Shown here: piece after piece, positions 23,178 through 36,044 of the stretch
Position numbering within the stretch: the first letter of the stretch is position 1
Layout of the letters: every line of letters starts with the position of its first letter
NCBI GenBank assembly: GCA_030765045.1
Contig: CM060963.1
Location: forward strand, 113,534,735-113,598,734
From: Tenodera sinensis
Taxonomy: Eukaryota; Arthropoda; Insecta; Mantodea; Mantidae
Length of the DNA stretch: 64,000 nucleotides
Direction of reading: 5' to 3'
Notes under the pieces: model-generated
Told to the model about the DNA's origin: nothing
Database searches by the model: none
What the model saw: the letters and a program-made list of their open reading frames with translations, nothing else
Translations under genes and position numbers: made by a program

Positions 23178-23437
23178 ATTACTTTCATACTCAATAATGC
23201 GCGCGTAGAATGAAATAGGCTGGTTACAAATTCACTTAACTGCGTATTCTTACACTTTAACTATGCTTAGTACACTTATTGTATGCTTTAGCAAACATTA
23301 AGTGACATTTCAGACCTTAGTAACAGTATTTCTTCAAGGAACTACTTACATGGCGAAGGCGTCAAGAGGGCGCGCTGAGGTCGAAACGCACGTGGCTTTG
23401 TTTACGTCTCCTCTAATCTCTAGATGAACAGAGTATA

Positions 23438-24623
23438 ACTGCTCAGTATCCTCAACACCTTAGTTGCGATATCAGTCTAATTACAGAATATCTGGTTTAT
23501 GTTGTCTCTTGCCCAAAGAAAGAGAAAGAGATGCTCAAAAGAGACGCAGATACTCACCCCTCTGTCACCGTTGTTATGGGGAAGGTGACAGAAGGCTTGG
23601 CTCCCATTCAATCAGTGCTGGACTGAAGAGGAAAGTATGAATAGACTTCCGACGTTTCTGCCCGGAAAACATATTTTCTACCGTCTGCCCCCAACTTGCA
23701 CCACTTCTATGGTGCTAGAGAAAAGCTAAACCACCGCAACTATACATGAACTGTATCTCCGTACACAGCAGGTCTCATGACTGTTTAATTAAAGAACTTT
23801 GGACAAGCTCAATTCAAAGCTTAAATATATAATTTATCTTATTCTTATTCGCCATTTTTATACAGGAAATGGCCCACATCAAATTTGGTGAAATCTCTCC
23901 AAAATCACAGTCGATTTTTCGCACTACTTTTAAACATACGTTCGTAAACATGGCCTCAGTTCGTGACACAGATAAATGTATAGCATTGTTGTTACACTGA
24001 TCTGTTGGATTCTTCAAGAGACTTCAATACTTGGTGTAGAATGTTTCCGGAAGATCATGCATAAAATGAGAAGTCTCTTAAGCGTTATTACAGTCCATTA
24101 AAAGCACCGTGTAGTAATCGTCTTGCACGTTCAGGAAGTGGAATGTATGTAAATACTTTTGCCCTTTGAGAAGGGGGTCATTGCGGGATTTTCTTTGGCG
24201 TGGGGAATATGCCTGACGTGTTTGCTACTACATAAAACCCTCATGTGCAGAACTTTATTAAAATTTAAACATATGTCATTAAATGTGAAATTCGGTTTAC
24301 ATTTACTGATAAGATTTATTATCCAAAACTTGGTTAGTTCCGCTTCCATGGAGCTCTGAAATTGATTGCCTCAAATATAAAAATCTTGGCGTTACATGTC
24401 AAAAATTCATGAACATAGAGTGGGGTTTACGGCCCGTCGACAACTAGGTCATTAGGGATGAACATAGAAAACCACAAGAATTTAAAGTAAAACATTATCT
24501 ATGAATGCAGAATATTTCCTTCTAATTTCCTCTTACAAAAATCAGGAAACTGATTATAAAGAGTGATATATTCGGAGATACAGTGTTGCAGGAAATAGTA
24601 CTCTGCATAAAATCTAGAGCATG
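23438..24623. other. Unassigned DNA
   Basis: Holds the split copy of the repeat also seen at 21.05 kb (23465-23800). At about 24421-24465 there is a short 'ACGGCCCGTCGACAACTAGG' piece resembling a LINE 3' UTR end. No supported gene. Confidence 0.4.
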
Positions 24624-24630
24624 AGGTGTA

Positions 24631-24905
<275 letters not shown>

Positions 24906-25080
24906 TAAGCATTCAAACCTGAAATGCAAAATCATTTTCGTAATTCTAGAGCGATATGCAGAGGCGTTCCTTAAAGAATCCTTAGAATTGAGGAAGCCTT
25001 GGGTAAGTTCCTTTGGAAATACTCCGAAAATGTAATTGCTACAGTTTCATGGATCATTCTTACTTTTTAAATATACTTAT

Positions 25081-25490
25081 TAGGTACCGCATTCAGGAGG
25101 TCGCGGGTTCGATTCCCCTGGCCGAGCACTCTGACATAGGCTTCCCCGTGTCACTTAGGCGAATGCTGGAGTGTGCTATTTATACCATAGCTGTTCTCGG
25201 CGCTAGGTGGTGTTTGGCGGCCCTTGTCCTCCGAAGGAGGGGTACGCTCAGTGGGGCACCGAGCCTGCGGTGTGATGGCTTCTCGGCGGGGCCTGGCGTC
25301 GGGATGAAGAGATTTCAGCACTTCCTAGGGACTTCCACGCGTCTCTGTGGCCTGTCTAGCTGCGACCCTGAGTGTCACCTTCGGTTCCCTCATTTCATCC
25401 TTGCCACTTATGGGATGGTAGCCAGAATAAATCTGTGTAGGTCGACGTGAGCGAGGTGTCCCCCCCTCTGTGTCTGTACCCTTTACCTTT
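25081..25490 (+). repeat. GC-rich tRNA-derived SINE, type 2
   Basis: 'GGTCGCGGGTTCGATTCCCC' is a strong B box. The GC-rich body through TGTGGCCTGTCTAGC and GTGTAGGTCGACGTGAGCG contrasts with the flanks. The A box half is weak or missing, so the head may be truncated. The plus-strand open frame across it is not a gene. Confidence 0.55.
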
Positions 25491-25624
25491 TCTTAACTGG
25501 GTATATTGAATTCTTCATGAAAAAGGAGCTCAACACGTTTTGCCTCTCAAAGTCAATGCACCTGATGTTTCATAAGAAATAAAAAATATGTTAACGACGC
25601 TATCAATTGCTCGGATCACACCAG

Positions 25625-25800
25625 CGTAGCCGGTATGCCGGAAGTTTGTCCCACAGGAGTTCTTTTACATGCCAGTAAATTCACTAACATGGAGCTGTCG
25701 TTTTTAAGCACACTTATAAACCATCGGTCTGGGCCGGATTTGAACCCGCGATCTTGGGGTCAGTAGGCCGGTGTGTATCCAACTGAGCTACCCAGTTGGG
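25625..25800 (-). repeat. tRNA-derived SINE, type 1, minus copy
   Basis: Read on the minus strand: ACTGGGTAGCTCAGTTGGAT (A box), ATCGCGGGTTCAAATCCGGC (B box), then a body with ACGACAGCTCCATG and GGCATGTAAAAGAACTCCTG. The order and sequence are close to those of the 30.97 kb copy. Confidence 0.75.
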
Positions 25801-26139
25801 AATTGATTTTAATTATATTCATATATTGCCAACAATAACTAATTAAGAACCTTAAGCTCCGTGTTCAAATCTTCTCATTAAGTATCAAGGTCATCTAATA
25901 ATGCGGATTGCCCAAGTTCAAATCTCAAATTTGAGCATCATTATTCCATTCATCATCTATGTAAACTTGAAATGACATTAAACCTTATAAAAAAGAAAAA
26001 ATCGAAAATAGTGTGAAAACATAGATCGAACGTATAATACTCATGGTAAAACTGCTCATTCGGATTTTAATCCTCCGTGGAAACATGGTAAATACTGCAA
26101 CAAAATGATAAAATCAGATCCGGTTACTTTGCTATCACT

Positions 26140-26728
26140 TTACTGTACTGTATTCTAAAATTTTACCACAAATAAAAGTTTTCTTCTCGTCGTTAACACA
26201 GTCTACAGTCTTTTGGGCTATCACAACTCACAATTGTTCTTCTCATAAACTTGCTCAGTCGTTTTAGTGTCTTTCTTCACTTCCTCTGCCTCTCATACCT
26301 AATAACGACGTTACAATCACTCGCGACGCTCACTGTATGTATACAGTGTATGTATACATATACATGCAACGTGCCACACGATGACACATACGCACAGCTG
26401 TCTCACACTCACTCACTGACTTGTGTCCGTAATTCAACTCTAAAACTCCCATACTGTTCTCAGATCTCCTTATATACCGAGAATGACGTCACACGGACCT
26501 TTCTCGATTCCATACACACGCACCGGAAATGACTAAACCAGATGCTTCTCGAAAGTGCTAGAAAAATCCCTTTTGTTTCTGCCGCTTCCATTGTTAACAG
26601 TTAAGCACATACGGCAGTCACGCGAGGTAGCCTAACCTTGAACGTCTTGCCCGCTCGCCTACACGGCGTGTGCTGTAAAGTAGCTTGGCTCCGTCCGTCC
26701 ATTGTTGTGCACCGAGCCCGATGTCACA
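26140..26728 (-). mobile_element. Candidate solo LTR
   Basis: On the minus strand the block starts TGTGACATCGGGCTCGG at 26728 and contains a CRE palindrome TGACGTCA (26491-26484), then TATATAA seven bases further on, then a transcript-start-like TCAGTGAGTGAG region. This is the architecture of an LTR promoter. No internal retrotransposon sequence adjoins it, so it would be a solo LTR. The 3' limit and target duplication could not be fixed, and a host promoter is an alternative. Confidence 0.35.
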
Positions 26729-26949
26729 ATAAATATTCACTTCTTAAATCAGTCCTTCTACTTTGACTAATTATGCATTGTTGTAACGCAATATTTTATT
26801 CAAATTAAATAATGCTGTATCTACTAAAATAATTACGCAATACGCAATTGCTCTTCTTTCATTGTAGCGAACATTGTCCCAAACAAAATAATTACAGGGA
26901 CAATATAAAAACAAAATGGAACAAAGAAATGGCAAATGAGAGGAAATAA

Positions 26950-27170
26950 ATTATGAAGGCTGAGTGGTTCGCCTCCTTCTGTTCGCTTAGGGTGAGTTAT
27001 CCGGATAAGGTTTTCGCAGAGATTTTCCCTTATCCTGAGACGAATGTTGGATAGCTTAAAGCTCTGTGGACCTTGGGCTCATTTGAGTATCATTTCACCC
27101 ATTTCGTTCATTGACCGTCCAATATGACACCTCCTGCAGTAAACTACAGCAGAACTAGAACTGACCGGAG
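26950..27170 (+). repeat. SINE-like repeat, type 3
   Basis: Head 'GGCTGAGTGGTTCGCCTCCT' is tRNA-A-box-like. The tail 'AGTATCATTTCACCCATTTC' and GACCGTCCAATATGACACC match the tails at 8.8 kb and 35.15 kb. No B box was identified with confidence. Confidence 0.5.
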
Positions 27171-27653
27171 AAGGTCCAGCATTCTAGAGCAAGTCGTACA
27201 GGTTATATCTGCACAGTACCTAGCCGACTGATGCAACTTTATCTATGCAGCTTAGTAAAGTAAATTAAAATTTTCGCAAGCTTTTGAGTCCAAGGGCTTG
27301 GGATCTTCCAGTCTTACTAGGACGGAATGAACCACTGTGTTAGCCGTCCACGTAGGGCCACGCCCACTCCGTCAGCCAGATGCGTCACTTGTGAGGCCAC
27401 CAGTAACTGACATTCTGGTTGACTGGAAGGGAACCGGATTAAGGTGATGGTCTCTGGGTTCAAGTTGGGTATGTTAGTTGTGGCAGCATCGTTTAGCGAG
27501 GAGATCCCAGAGTGGATCTCCTTCCTTGAGCTCTGTGGTCGTATCGACCGAGCACCCGTGCCAGCTGGTTGGTGTGGATGGCTAGTTTTGCATACATAGT
27601 TCGGGATCTCTCACTCTCACCATGTCCACAATGTAGGGGGGTGTAATGAGAAT

Positions 27654-28700
27654 CTACACCCAGTGTCCTAGATTATTCTTAGCACCCTGTTCTGCACAGA
27701 CTACAGCCTGCGAACGGTGGTAGGTGCCGCCGCCCCCAGACTTCGCCGCTATACAGGATCGCCAGATAAAGGCGTAGTTTACGGTATGTGAGCATGTTGG
27801 AACGAAAAACTGGATATAACTGTCAGAGCGAAGCGGGCTGAGTCCATCATTTGTGCGGACGTCTGGAGTGAAAGTTAGTCCGCGGTCGAGGAGTACACCG
27901 AGGTATTTGGCGGAGGTTACCCATGGGATATTTCTCTGCCTAAACCGTAGTGACCGCTCTGGCGAGCCTTTCCGTGGAGGAGTGCGGAGCTTTTCCCCGG
28001 ACTGATAGTCCTTCTTCACTTCTCGCTCCAGCGACGTTAAGTTGGGGTTGTAAGGAGGGAGGCAGTAACGGTAATTCTTATTCCATGCCATGATGAGGAC
28101 ATCGTTTGCATACTGGCACCTAACAGTCTGAGGTCCTGTGGGCAAGTCAGACTTGTAGGCTGCAAAGGGTAAGAGGGAGACTACACTGCCTTCTGGGACT
28201 CCCGCCGCTATGGTTCTGATTGTTGATAGCCGTCCTTCCACTTTCACTCTGAAAGTGCAGTTCCGAAGAAATCTGCTAATCAGAGCAAGATAGGGGGGGG
28301 GGGGTATGTGCCTACTTTAGTTTATAAAAAAGGTCCTGGTGCCAGGTTGTGGCGAAAGTCTTTTCTACATCCAGCAGCACTAATATAGCCTTGAAGTTTT
28401 CCTGGAAGCCCAGGGCAGCCCTCTTGGCCACACACAGCAGCTGCATGGTCATGGGGTGACCCTGACGAGAACCAAACTGGTAACCCGGTAGGAGATGACT
28501 TTCCTCAAAAAGAGAGGCGTTAAGCGGGCGAGGAGAAACCGCTCAAAAACTTTTGAGACAGTTGGGAGAATGTTGATGAAGTGGTAGGTGTTAGGAAAGA
28601 CCGGGTCTTTGCCGGGTTTTAAGATGCGCACTATTCTCGCCTCTTTCCAGCAAGCTGGAAAGTGACAGAGGTGTAAACATGTATTGAAAATCCGTGTCAA
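27654..28700 (-). pseudogene. Jockey-type LINE: reverse transcriptase pieces
   Basis: Piece 28449-28700 holds the finger motifs (FPACWKEARIVRILKPGKDP, then ILPTVSKVFERFLLARLTPL). Piece 27654-28247 holds AAGVPEGSVVSLLPFAAYKS, the palm box QYANDVLIMAW (ADD changed to AND) and the thumb-side PWVTSAKYLGVLLDRGLTF. The part between, including the first catalytic Asp region (28250-28450), is out of frame and includes a poly-C/G run. Confidence 0.75.
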
Positions 28701-29397
28701 ATGGAAGACCGCTCTTTTGGTAAGGTGCTGAGCATGAACACTATGACGCTATCATCCATAATGGCTATGTATTTCTGAGGCCACTGCTTTCGGGGAAACT
28801 ATGGGGAGGTGGATCTCCCTGTGGCGTTGCTATGACTCCTCATAGAGGTAATGCACGGTCACCTCCACGAGTTCAGTGAAGTCCTCGTCTTATGGGTCCT
28901 CCCAGTGTTCGAATTGCACCTGTGTTTGGTCTGCAAACACAGTGGCTTTTTCGTGTGGCTCGAGTGCCATGTAAGGGATGCTGGTATTGAGCCTTGTCCT
29001 TCCTCAAAGCTTTAATGATCCTCCATGGTTTCTTTTCTTCAAGGTTTACATTCTGAAGGGTGTGTTCCCAAGCTGTCTTTTGGTGCGCACGGAATAGTCG
29101 CCTTGCCAGAGTGTTGAACCTCTGGTATACTGATCCAATCCTGGGATGGCGGAAGCGCTACCATAACTGCCGGATAGTTTCCTTACCATTTAACAACTGC
29201 CGAAGTTCGTTTCAAATGGCTCTCAGGTTGAGGTTATTGTAGGCAATGTGGTGAGTGTGTGCGCGTATCACATTTAGAACTTGCTGGGAAAAGTCCGTCG
29301 TTGCAGCTTTCAGGGCTTCGATGTTATCGATGCGTGGTCGAGGGTCGACAGAGCGGATTAGTTCTAAGACTCCTGCATCCCAGTCGATCTTTTGTAT

Positions 29398-29880
29398 CTA
29401 ATTTGAGCTTATGAGGGCTGGCATGACGACTGTGGAGTCCACCACGACAGGATCACGGTAGGAGTCCAGTGCATTCACCGCCGAGAGGTCAAAATGATTT
29501 TTCGCGTTGAGATGTCCTGTGAGGCAGACTACTGGGTGTAGGTTTAGGAGTGTGATATAATCTGCTTCATAGAAGCGATGATCTGGTGGATCATACGCCG
29601 CAATCAACAATGTGCCCAGACCGCCAATGGTTAGCCTAATGGCGTGACCTCCACATGTTGAAGGGCAGGGAGAGGGAATGGTGCGTGGGTGATGTTGTTT
29701 TTGATAAATATTGCTCTACCGCCACCCTGTCCACCGAGCCGATCTGACCGATGGGTGAGGTAACTTAGCAGCGACAAGTTTATACCAGCATTTAGGCGTG
29801 TTTCACTGACCACCAGGATGTCAATTCCGCAGGACTGTACAAACTCTAGGATGCCAAAGCGTTGCTCTCTTACCGTTTGC
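29398..29880 (-). pseudogene. Jockey-type LINE: endonuclease pieces
   Basis: Frame 29631-29813 reads VSETRLNAGINLSLLSYLTH (the Glu-containing motif) and GGRAIFIKNNITHAPFPLPA. Frame 29398-29610 reads LLNLHPVVCLTGHLNAKNHF where GDFNAKH is expected (D changed). They align to the front half of a Jockey APE endonuclease and are frameshifted. Confidence 0.65.
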
Positions 29881-30190
29881 GTTCCAGAACGCGGCTCGTG
29901 AAGATCTCCGGAGAATTCGCGAGGCCATTACAGGGTGGTGCTTGTGAACAACGTCTCTAGCAGGACAGTATGTTTGACTGCGGGACTTAGTTTTTTACTT
30001 GAAAGCTGCTGTTTGCGCTTCCTCAATATGGGAAGGGCCCGCTTAATCAGGTCCGCGAAACATTTAAAGAGGGAAGGGAATTCCTCCAAATCTTTGGAGG
30101 AGATGCTATCTCCGATCGAGGTCGGGATAGCAGGAGGTGGTTGGGCATAGGGAGTTTCGGAGAAGGTCAACTCCAGCAAGTCAAGTAAAA

Positions 30191-30966
30191 GCTATAGTAT
30201 TCCCCATGTGTTGACGGCTTTCCTCATCCCACAGCCTTTTAGACACTCTGAATATTCGATAGTATTCAAACGACTTGACAACCACAGATCCGTTTGATAA
30301 GAGGATATTGAAAGGACCCTCTCTATTGTGTTCGTGTTATTAGCAGCCGAAGAGGGATGAGGGACAGTTTTACAACTTCTTGGAATGTGGTCGTTAAGCG
30401 ATGGATACTACTTTACGTTCACATAATGTAAACTCCACCACAAAGACTGTGTAAACTGCTGCACCAGAAATTAGTAAACTCCCCCATCATGGACCAGCTT
30501 AGCACTTCCCTTTCCACTCTACCAGGCTGACGACTGGCTATGTACGTAAAATTGCATAGATATGATTTAGGGTTGCCAGGTTTTGTTTGCGAGAAAAAGG
30601 AAGATTTTCTTTTTTAAGGGGTAAAAGGATAATTTTTTTCTTTTTACCCACATAACTAAACAACAAAATAGAATTTTCAAGACTCATTCTGGTTTTGAGC
30701 ACTTATATTGTTGGTATTTATTTTCTGATTTTCCTTTTTCTAAACAATTTTGAATACATTTTGCAATTTCCAAAAAAATTTTCGCATGAATATGCAAAGT
30801 TTATAACCACCTGTTATTCAGATTCAATCAATTCCTTAGTGCATCTGTTTCTCACATTAAAATGTATTCATTTTGAAAATTAAAAGACCGAAACAAAAAT
30901 CAAATATAAAGTTAACACGATTTGATAAAATAATTTATTCATAAACGATTAATAACTTTGCTACTG
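30191..30966. other. Unassigned AT-rich DNA
   Basis: Upstream of the Jockey fragment. It may include more decayed ORF1, but no motif supports it. Confidence 0.4.
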
Positions 30967-31150
30967 TCGTTCTGGGTGGCTCAGTTAGACGCGGTCCACT
31001 AATCCCAAGGTCGCGGATTCAAATCCGGTCCAGACCGATGGTTTTTAAGTGTGCTTAGAAACGGCAGCTCCACTGGTATGTGAAAGAACTCCTGCAGGAC
31101 GAAATTCTGGCACACCGGCGACGCTAATATTGACAGCGCCGTTCAACAAC
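30967..31150 (+). repeat. tRNA-derived SINE, type 1, plus copy
   Basis: TTCTGGGTGGCTCAGTTAGA (A box) and GGTCGCGGATTCAAATCCGG (B box) are followed by GACCGATGGTTTTTAAGTGT, the AAACGGCAGCTCCAC body and an AACAACAAAATAAT end. It is the best preserved short copy of type 1. Confidence 0.8.
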
Positions 31151-33030
31151 AAAATAATTTTAAAATATTAAACTTTATTATTCACTACAACACTTCTATT
31201 CTATACAAATGCTTATTATTCACCTTAACCTTGCTGTATTAGAAATATAGTTTTGTTCGTCAGTTAAGGGTTTGCTTGGCTCTACGGTCTACACTATAAA
31301 TAAATAGTCCATCTCCCAGCTATATAACAAAATGCATAACAATGAACCATGATGCCGCACATACGTTCTCGCTGCACAGAATAGCCAGCTGTATTTTATT
31401 GTTGCTGCCAAAGTTTTTGAAATAAGCATATGGTTACATAGCAGTGCAATCTATCAGAATATTGGCAATTGCATTTTGTGGTGAAAAATTGATTTCCCTC
31501 CCCGAAAAGTAGAAAAACGGAAGAAACCGTCTTACGCGAGGAAAAAGCATAAAATATAAGATCAACCCTAGAAACGTAAAACTTAAGTGTAGTTAAAAAA
31601 AGTTTCGTTAAGTCAATAAATGAATTATAGTATGCCTACGTTCTAATTTTAATTTATATACTACTGTTTTAACGAATTAAAATGTTGCTATTGCCTTCAG
31701 AAGGTATCGCTTGAGTTTGAAATGTGTCTACTTAGTTACCATCTTTGGGAACTTTATGCTGGCTGCTTTAGATCTCAATATAGGTTTAAACTTAAAACTG
31801 TACTGTGGTGCTTATGCACTTGAAAATGTTCGGATGACTTCGATGGAAGAAAATATTGAATTTGGAATGAAATGATACAACTACATTCACTGCATTAGTG
31901 GACTCTTTCCAAAAATCTTTCAAAACTCTGTATAATCATAACTCAAGGGGAAAGACAGCTTCGTCAGAGTTGCAACTATCGCAGATGAAGTTACAAAATG
32001 CACGCAACCTGTCACAAGTGGGTTTCGAAGCCATGTACTCTGTAAAAAGATTCGTTTATATCTTCGACTTGCAGAAAAGGAAGCTCAAAGAAATAGAATA
32101 AACTTTTCTGTACTTCTAAACACTGTGCTGAGAAGACTTTATACAGTCCAAGTCCCTATACTTCCCTGTATGTACCAGTGTTGGCATATGTGCAAAGTGC
32201 AACAGCGTAGGTACACTAGGAGGATATTTTACGCACAGTGCTATGCATAGTTTGTTCAAAATCAGAGACGATGCCTAAAAGTTACAAATGGCGTTTTGAT
32301 CAACAAATGTCTTCTACCTTATTAAATATGTGTAGATTTCTGCACGTTTATTAAGCAATAAGGATAAATAAATGGCATGTAATGACCACTTTGGAGCCGT
32401 GGAAAGATAACGTTTGAAGAAAGAAAGCACGAACCGGCGGGGGACCGGTGTACTGGTTGGTGTCAGGGAGGTTATAGGTGGAAAAATATAGGGGCTCTAT
32501 CTCTGCTGTGCCTAGTGCCTAGTGCCTGTGCCTGGTTGGCCGCTCTCCGTATCCTCTTGCCTCACCCCTCCTTTCCGGGGATGCCCCTCCGGGGTTCAGG
32601 TACAAAAGATATCTAAGGTCGAACTGTCTAAGTCCCCCTCTGCGCCTTCCCTACTCCTATTTCTACGATATTTTAAGCCTATAGCCATGTGAATAAAACA
32701 TTTTCTATTGTTTCATTTCGTTTTATCATGTTCTAAAATTTGGTTAAATGTTTCTGCATACATTCTACCTATCCCATCTGCCTTGGAAGTTCTTCACAGA
32801 TGAAGCAGCTTTTATGCTCAGTTTTTAAAGTTCTAAAAACATTTAATTTATATGGGTATTTTTAAATTCTTGACGGTTGTGTTTTCTATTTGCTTCAGGT
32901 TATTCTGAAACGTTTAAAGGCTTCATTTGCCTATTTTTGGAGTTTTATTATTCCTGGGCATTATATACTACAGAAATATTGGAGAGAAGCACATTAATGG
33001 TTATTAACCCCATAGTTTGGTGACACACAT
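31151..33030. other. Unassigned AT-rich DNA with one GC-rich repeat
   Basis: No supported gene. A GC-richer block at about 32420-32650 (CCTCACCCCTCCTTTCCGGG) resembles a block at 40.77-40.87 kb and may be a dispersed repeat. The short plus-strand open frame 31898-32101 has no recognisable features. Confidence 0.4.
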
Positions 33031-33166
33031 ACACGTCGCCCGCCGTCTCGACGGCATGGGTTAGGGTGGCGCCAAGTGATGAACCGCGGCGTTAGCCAGG
33101 CGCCTCAGTAGCTGCATTGCTTCCTTCTCCAGCAAGTCGTCGTCTACTACTCATCCACGTTTCCAG
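33031..33166 (+). promoter_or_regulatory. CpG-rich block with splice donor, possible 5' exon/promoter
   Basis: A sharp island of CpG-rich DNA (GTCGCCCGCCGTCTCGACGG, GATGAACCGCGGCG) in AT-rich flanks. It ends TTTCCAG followed by GTAACA, a good donor at 33167. It lies 9.7 kb upstream of, and on the same strand as, the ATG exon at 42839. It could be the first noncoding exon and promoter of that gene. No transcript evidence is available, and a GC-rich repeat fragment is the main alternative. Confidence 0.3.
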
Positions 33167-35099
33167 GTAACATCTACTTCACATCGTCTTTACGTTATAC
33201 GCATGTTCATTAGCATTCTTTGCTACGTTACAGCCTTATTACAAATTTATTATACACTTCAACAATTAGAACATTTAGCCAAGAAAATAGTGAAAAATGA
33301 GCTGAACGTTTTATTTTTTATTCTGAAAACTCGTTCAAAGAAAGTTTTTAAATTCCACGTGTAACACGACGCCATACAGCCTTCTTTTATCACGAATGCA
33401 CTGTTAGCATTGCGATAAAGTTCAACTTTTTTGGATCTCCCCCCCCCCCCCCATAAATAAATTATTTTTCCACTTTTCAGTTACTCGGATATTATCGGCT
33501 TTAACTATATTAAACTTACGTGATACCTTAGTGTCTAATAACGGATAATTTTTACAAGAGGATATTTAATATGTATATAATGTTACAAAATACTTGATAA
33601 ATACATATCTATCCAGATTTATTTCATAAAAACTGAACTTAAAACTGTATTATCTACTACTACTATAATAATTAATGATGCTATAGTTCACAGTTACTAG
33701 ACAACAAAAGCTATACTTTGTATTCTACAAAATGTAAAGCTCCCTATCAAAACGTAAGTTACACTTTAATGATGAACATCTCGTACATCTTATTTTTCTT
33801 GATGATAAAAATGTGCATTTAAACGAGATCTTCCTCAGCTAATTGATAGCTGTTGGAATATTACAACCATTAAAATTTGTAATACTGATTGGTGGACATT
33901 TTCGCAACACTAACACTAGTCCTAGAATTTGGTATAACTACATAAATAAACTTTCCTTGACTTTTCTGGAAGTATATTAGGTAAAAATTGCATCTTGGAG
34001 TGCCTTCAAAATTTTCCTGATGAACCCTAAAAGTTCATCTTCTTCACTAATTTTTACTTAAAATTCACATAAGAAGCAATCTTTGTTAATGTATTGTGTT
34101 TTTTCCCCAAAGCCCACATTACTCTTTCTCTAAAAATATAGTTTCCACAATAAATACATTTAATTAAATATACTAAATATACAACATGTACTTAAATACT
34201 CTAAACATAGATAATATATTGCAGACAACATTCGCTGCTACCTTCGGTCGTGTTCTAACTTGAGCCTCTCGTTACCAAACCTCTACTTTTGTAACTAACA
34301 CACTAAATATTTATTTTTAAGCATTTAAGAAACAATATTCTAGCATTGTCTTCTAGCATATTTTTGCGTGTTTGTGACGATCCTGAAAATGTAATCAATG
34401 TGTTACCTAATATTGATTGGTATCCCATTTAAACATGATCATGTATTAAACTCTGTTACAGATAAAAAATATAAGAATATAGGATCTTCGTGGGTCCCTC
34501 TTTAACTTGGTGCTATCATTTTAATTCCGAACTCCAGTCATGATGCACTCCATTCCTGAAGAATGAATAAACAAAGAATAAAACAATCATTACGACATTG
34601 TTGATAGACATGCTCAGCATTATTTTCTGTCTGTGCTCAATGTTAGTTAAAAAGAAAAGAAAAAATATATGGGCACAAGTATCTTTGTGAGAGATAAGTA
34701 CAATTTTGTTTAATAATAATTGTATTATTCATACATTAATTTACAAAATTGTGAAGAAAATAGTATCTAATTATATTCTTTTGTTCTGTTATTTTGAAAA
34801 TTATTCAAAATATTAAATTTTGGGAAGTCTTTAAATATTAACTTTGCTTCATTTTGTTCCAGTTTAAACCACTTAAGAATTATTCCAAGAAAAATTCTTC
34901 AAACACTTTTAAAAATGCTCATCTCCGAAATGAGATTGTATTTGTGACTTTCCCAGGTGCACAGATGAATAACAAACACGGACGAAAAGTAATAATAATA
35001 ATAAATTAGGCTGGATGACGACACACCTAAAACCTAATTCATTCGCATTCACAAACGATAAGTACGAAACAATATGGGTAAATACGTTAAGTTCCTTTT
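33167..35099. other. Unassigned AT-rich DNA, possible intron
   Basis: Contains a C homopolymer at about 33439-33452 but no gene, repeat or exon that I can support. Confidence 0.45.
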
Positions 35100-35335
35100 T
35101 TAAGGTTTAATCTCCTTTAAATGGTTAGATCATATCGGACAGTGAAATGGGTGAAATGGTGGTCATATGAGCCAGGGTTCAGAGAGCATAGAGTTAGCTA
35201 TCTTTCACGATAATGGAAAACCCCGAAAATAAGCATTATCTACGTAGCTCGCCTAACGAGATTTGAACACGGTACCTCTTAAATATGTGACAGACGCGCT
35301 ACCCCTGCCCCCAAACTGCAGGGGTGTTTTGGCTA
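35100..35335 (-). repeat. tRNA-derived SINE, type 3, minus copy
   Basis: Minus-strand reading gives CAGGGGTAGCGCGTCTGTCA (A-box region), GGTACCGTGTTCAAATCTCG (B box), a body CGTAGATAATGCTTATTTTC, and the shared tail ACCACCATTTCACCCATTTC. It is preserved enough to show that type 3 is tRNA-derived. Confidence 0.65.
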
Positions 35336-35836
35336 AAAGTCTTCATTTTTAAGCAAAGTTCATTGCATTGCATGTTACATTAGCGTGTTACAAAGTGTGA
35401 TGTTGGAAGTGCAATAAGGTATAAACATTTTTATAATGTAGATATACCACAAGTGCATAGAATTGCCACGCTTTCCTGTATCAGGGACCCCTTCATCGTG
35501 CAACATTAGTACTCCAGCACTGGTGGCACAAGAGCGTATATTTTCTACCTCAACCTCGTACTCTTTCTAAGAAAACACTAGGGATTTTGTTATCAACACA
35601 CTCCTTCCAACCACATTCTCTGCGAGAAACAATGTATGTACAGGTAATGACGATTTTCCACATCTGATTTCAGAGCGACCTGGGATGCTTTCTTTCGATG
35701 TGTCACCATCAAATAGTACACAGATTCTTCGCAATATATGGTGACCAATATCAATTTTCGTGCTGCGTTAGTTTTGACAATTCTCTTCAGGGACGTTTGG
35801 ACGTTCTATTTACAATAATTGGTCTCTTCGTGCAGT

Positions 35837-35990
<154 letters not shown>

Positions 35991-36044
35991 TAATAAAAAT
36001 AATTGTGTCCACCCTCTCAGAGTTTATATTCGCCTGCAATGTCT

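Larger units (their letters stand above)
22515..23437 (-). mobile_element. Tc1/mariner-like DNA transposon, deletion derivative
   Basis: Both ends carry a 41-bp inverted repeat with three mismatches, TACTCTGTTCATC(A/T)AGAG... ending GTAAACAAAGC, flanked by TA. The 919 bp interior encodes only the N-terminal DNA-binding part of a transposase (see the two coding pieces). The catalytic DDE part is missing, so the unit could move only with help from a full-length relative. Confidence 0.75.
27260..30190 (-). mobile_element. Jockey-type LINE, decayed
   Basis: Minus-strand non-LTR element. From the 5' end it has a possible ORF1 tail (30179-29928), endonuclease pieces (29880-29398), a degraded linker, RT pieces (28700-27654) and about 0.4 kb of 3' UTR. 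No RNase H is seen. The RT block with VPEGSV and the TSDLPTGPQT-like sequence after it is characteristic of the Jockey clade. Numerous stops, frameshifts and mutated catalytic residues show an old insertion. Outer limits are approximate. Confidence 0.75.

Noticed and set aside
24159..24359. 66-codon plus frame with a hydrophobic segment (GVIAGFSLAWGICLTCLLLH)
   Set aside because: Could suggest a small membrane protein, but no repeat, splice or promoter evidence supports it.
25013..25450. 145-codon plus frame in GC-rich DNA
   Set aside because: Lies on a tRNA-derived SINE. No recognisable domain, and the high GC content explains the open frame.
30967..31040. True tRNA gene
   Set aside because: Has A and B boxes, but no credible cloverleaf or anticodon arm, and the same head occurs elsewhere with a SINE body.
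31898..32101. 67-codon plus frame
   Set aside because: Starts with a non-ATG codon, no splice context or similarity.
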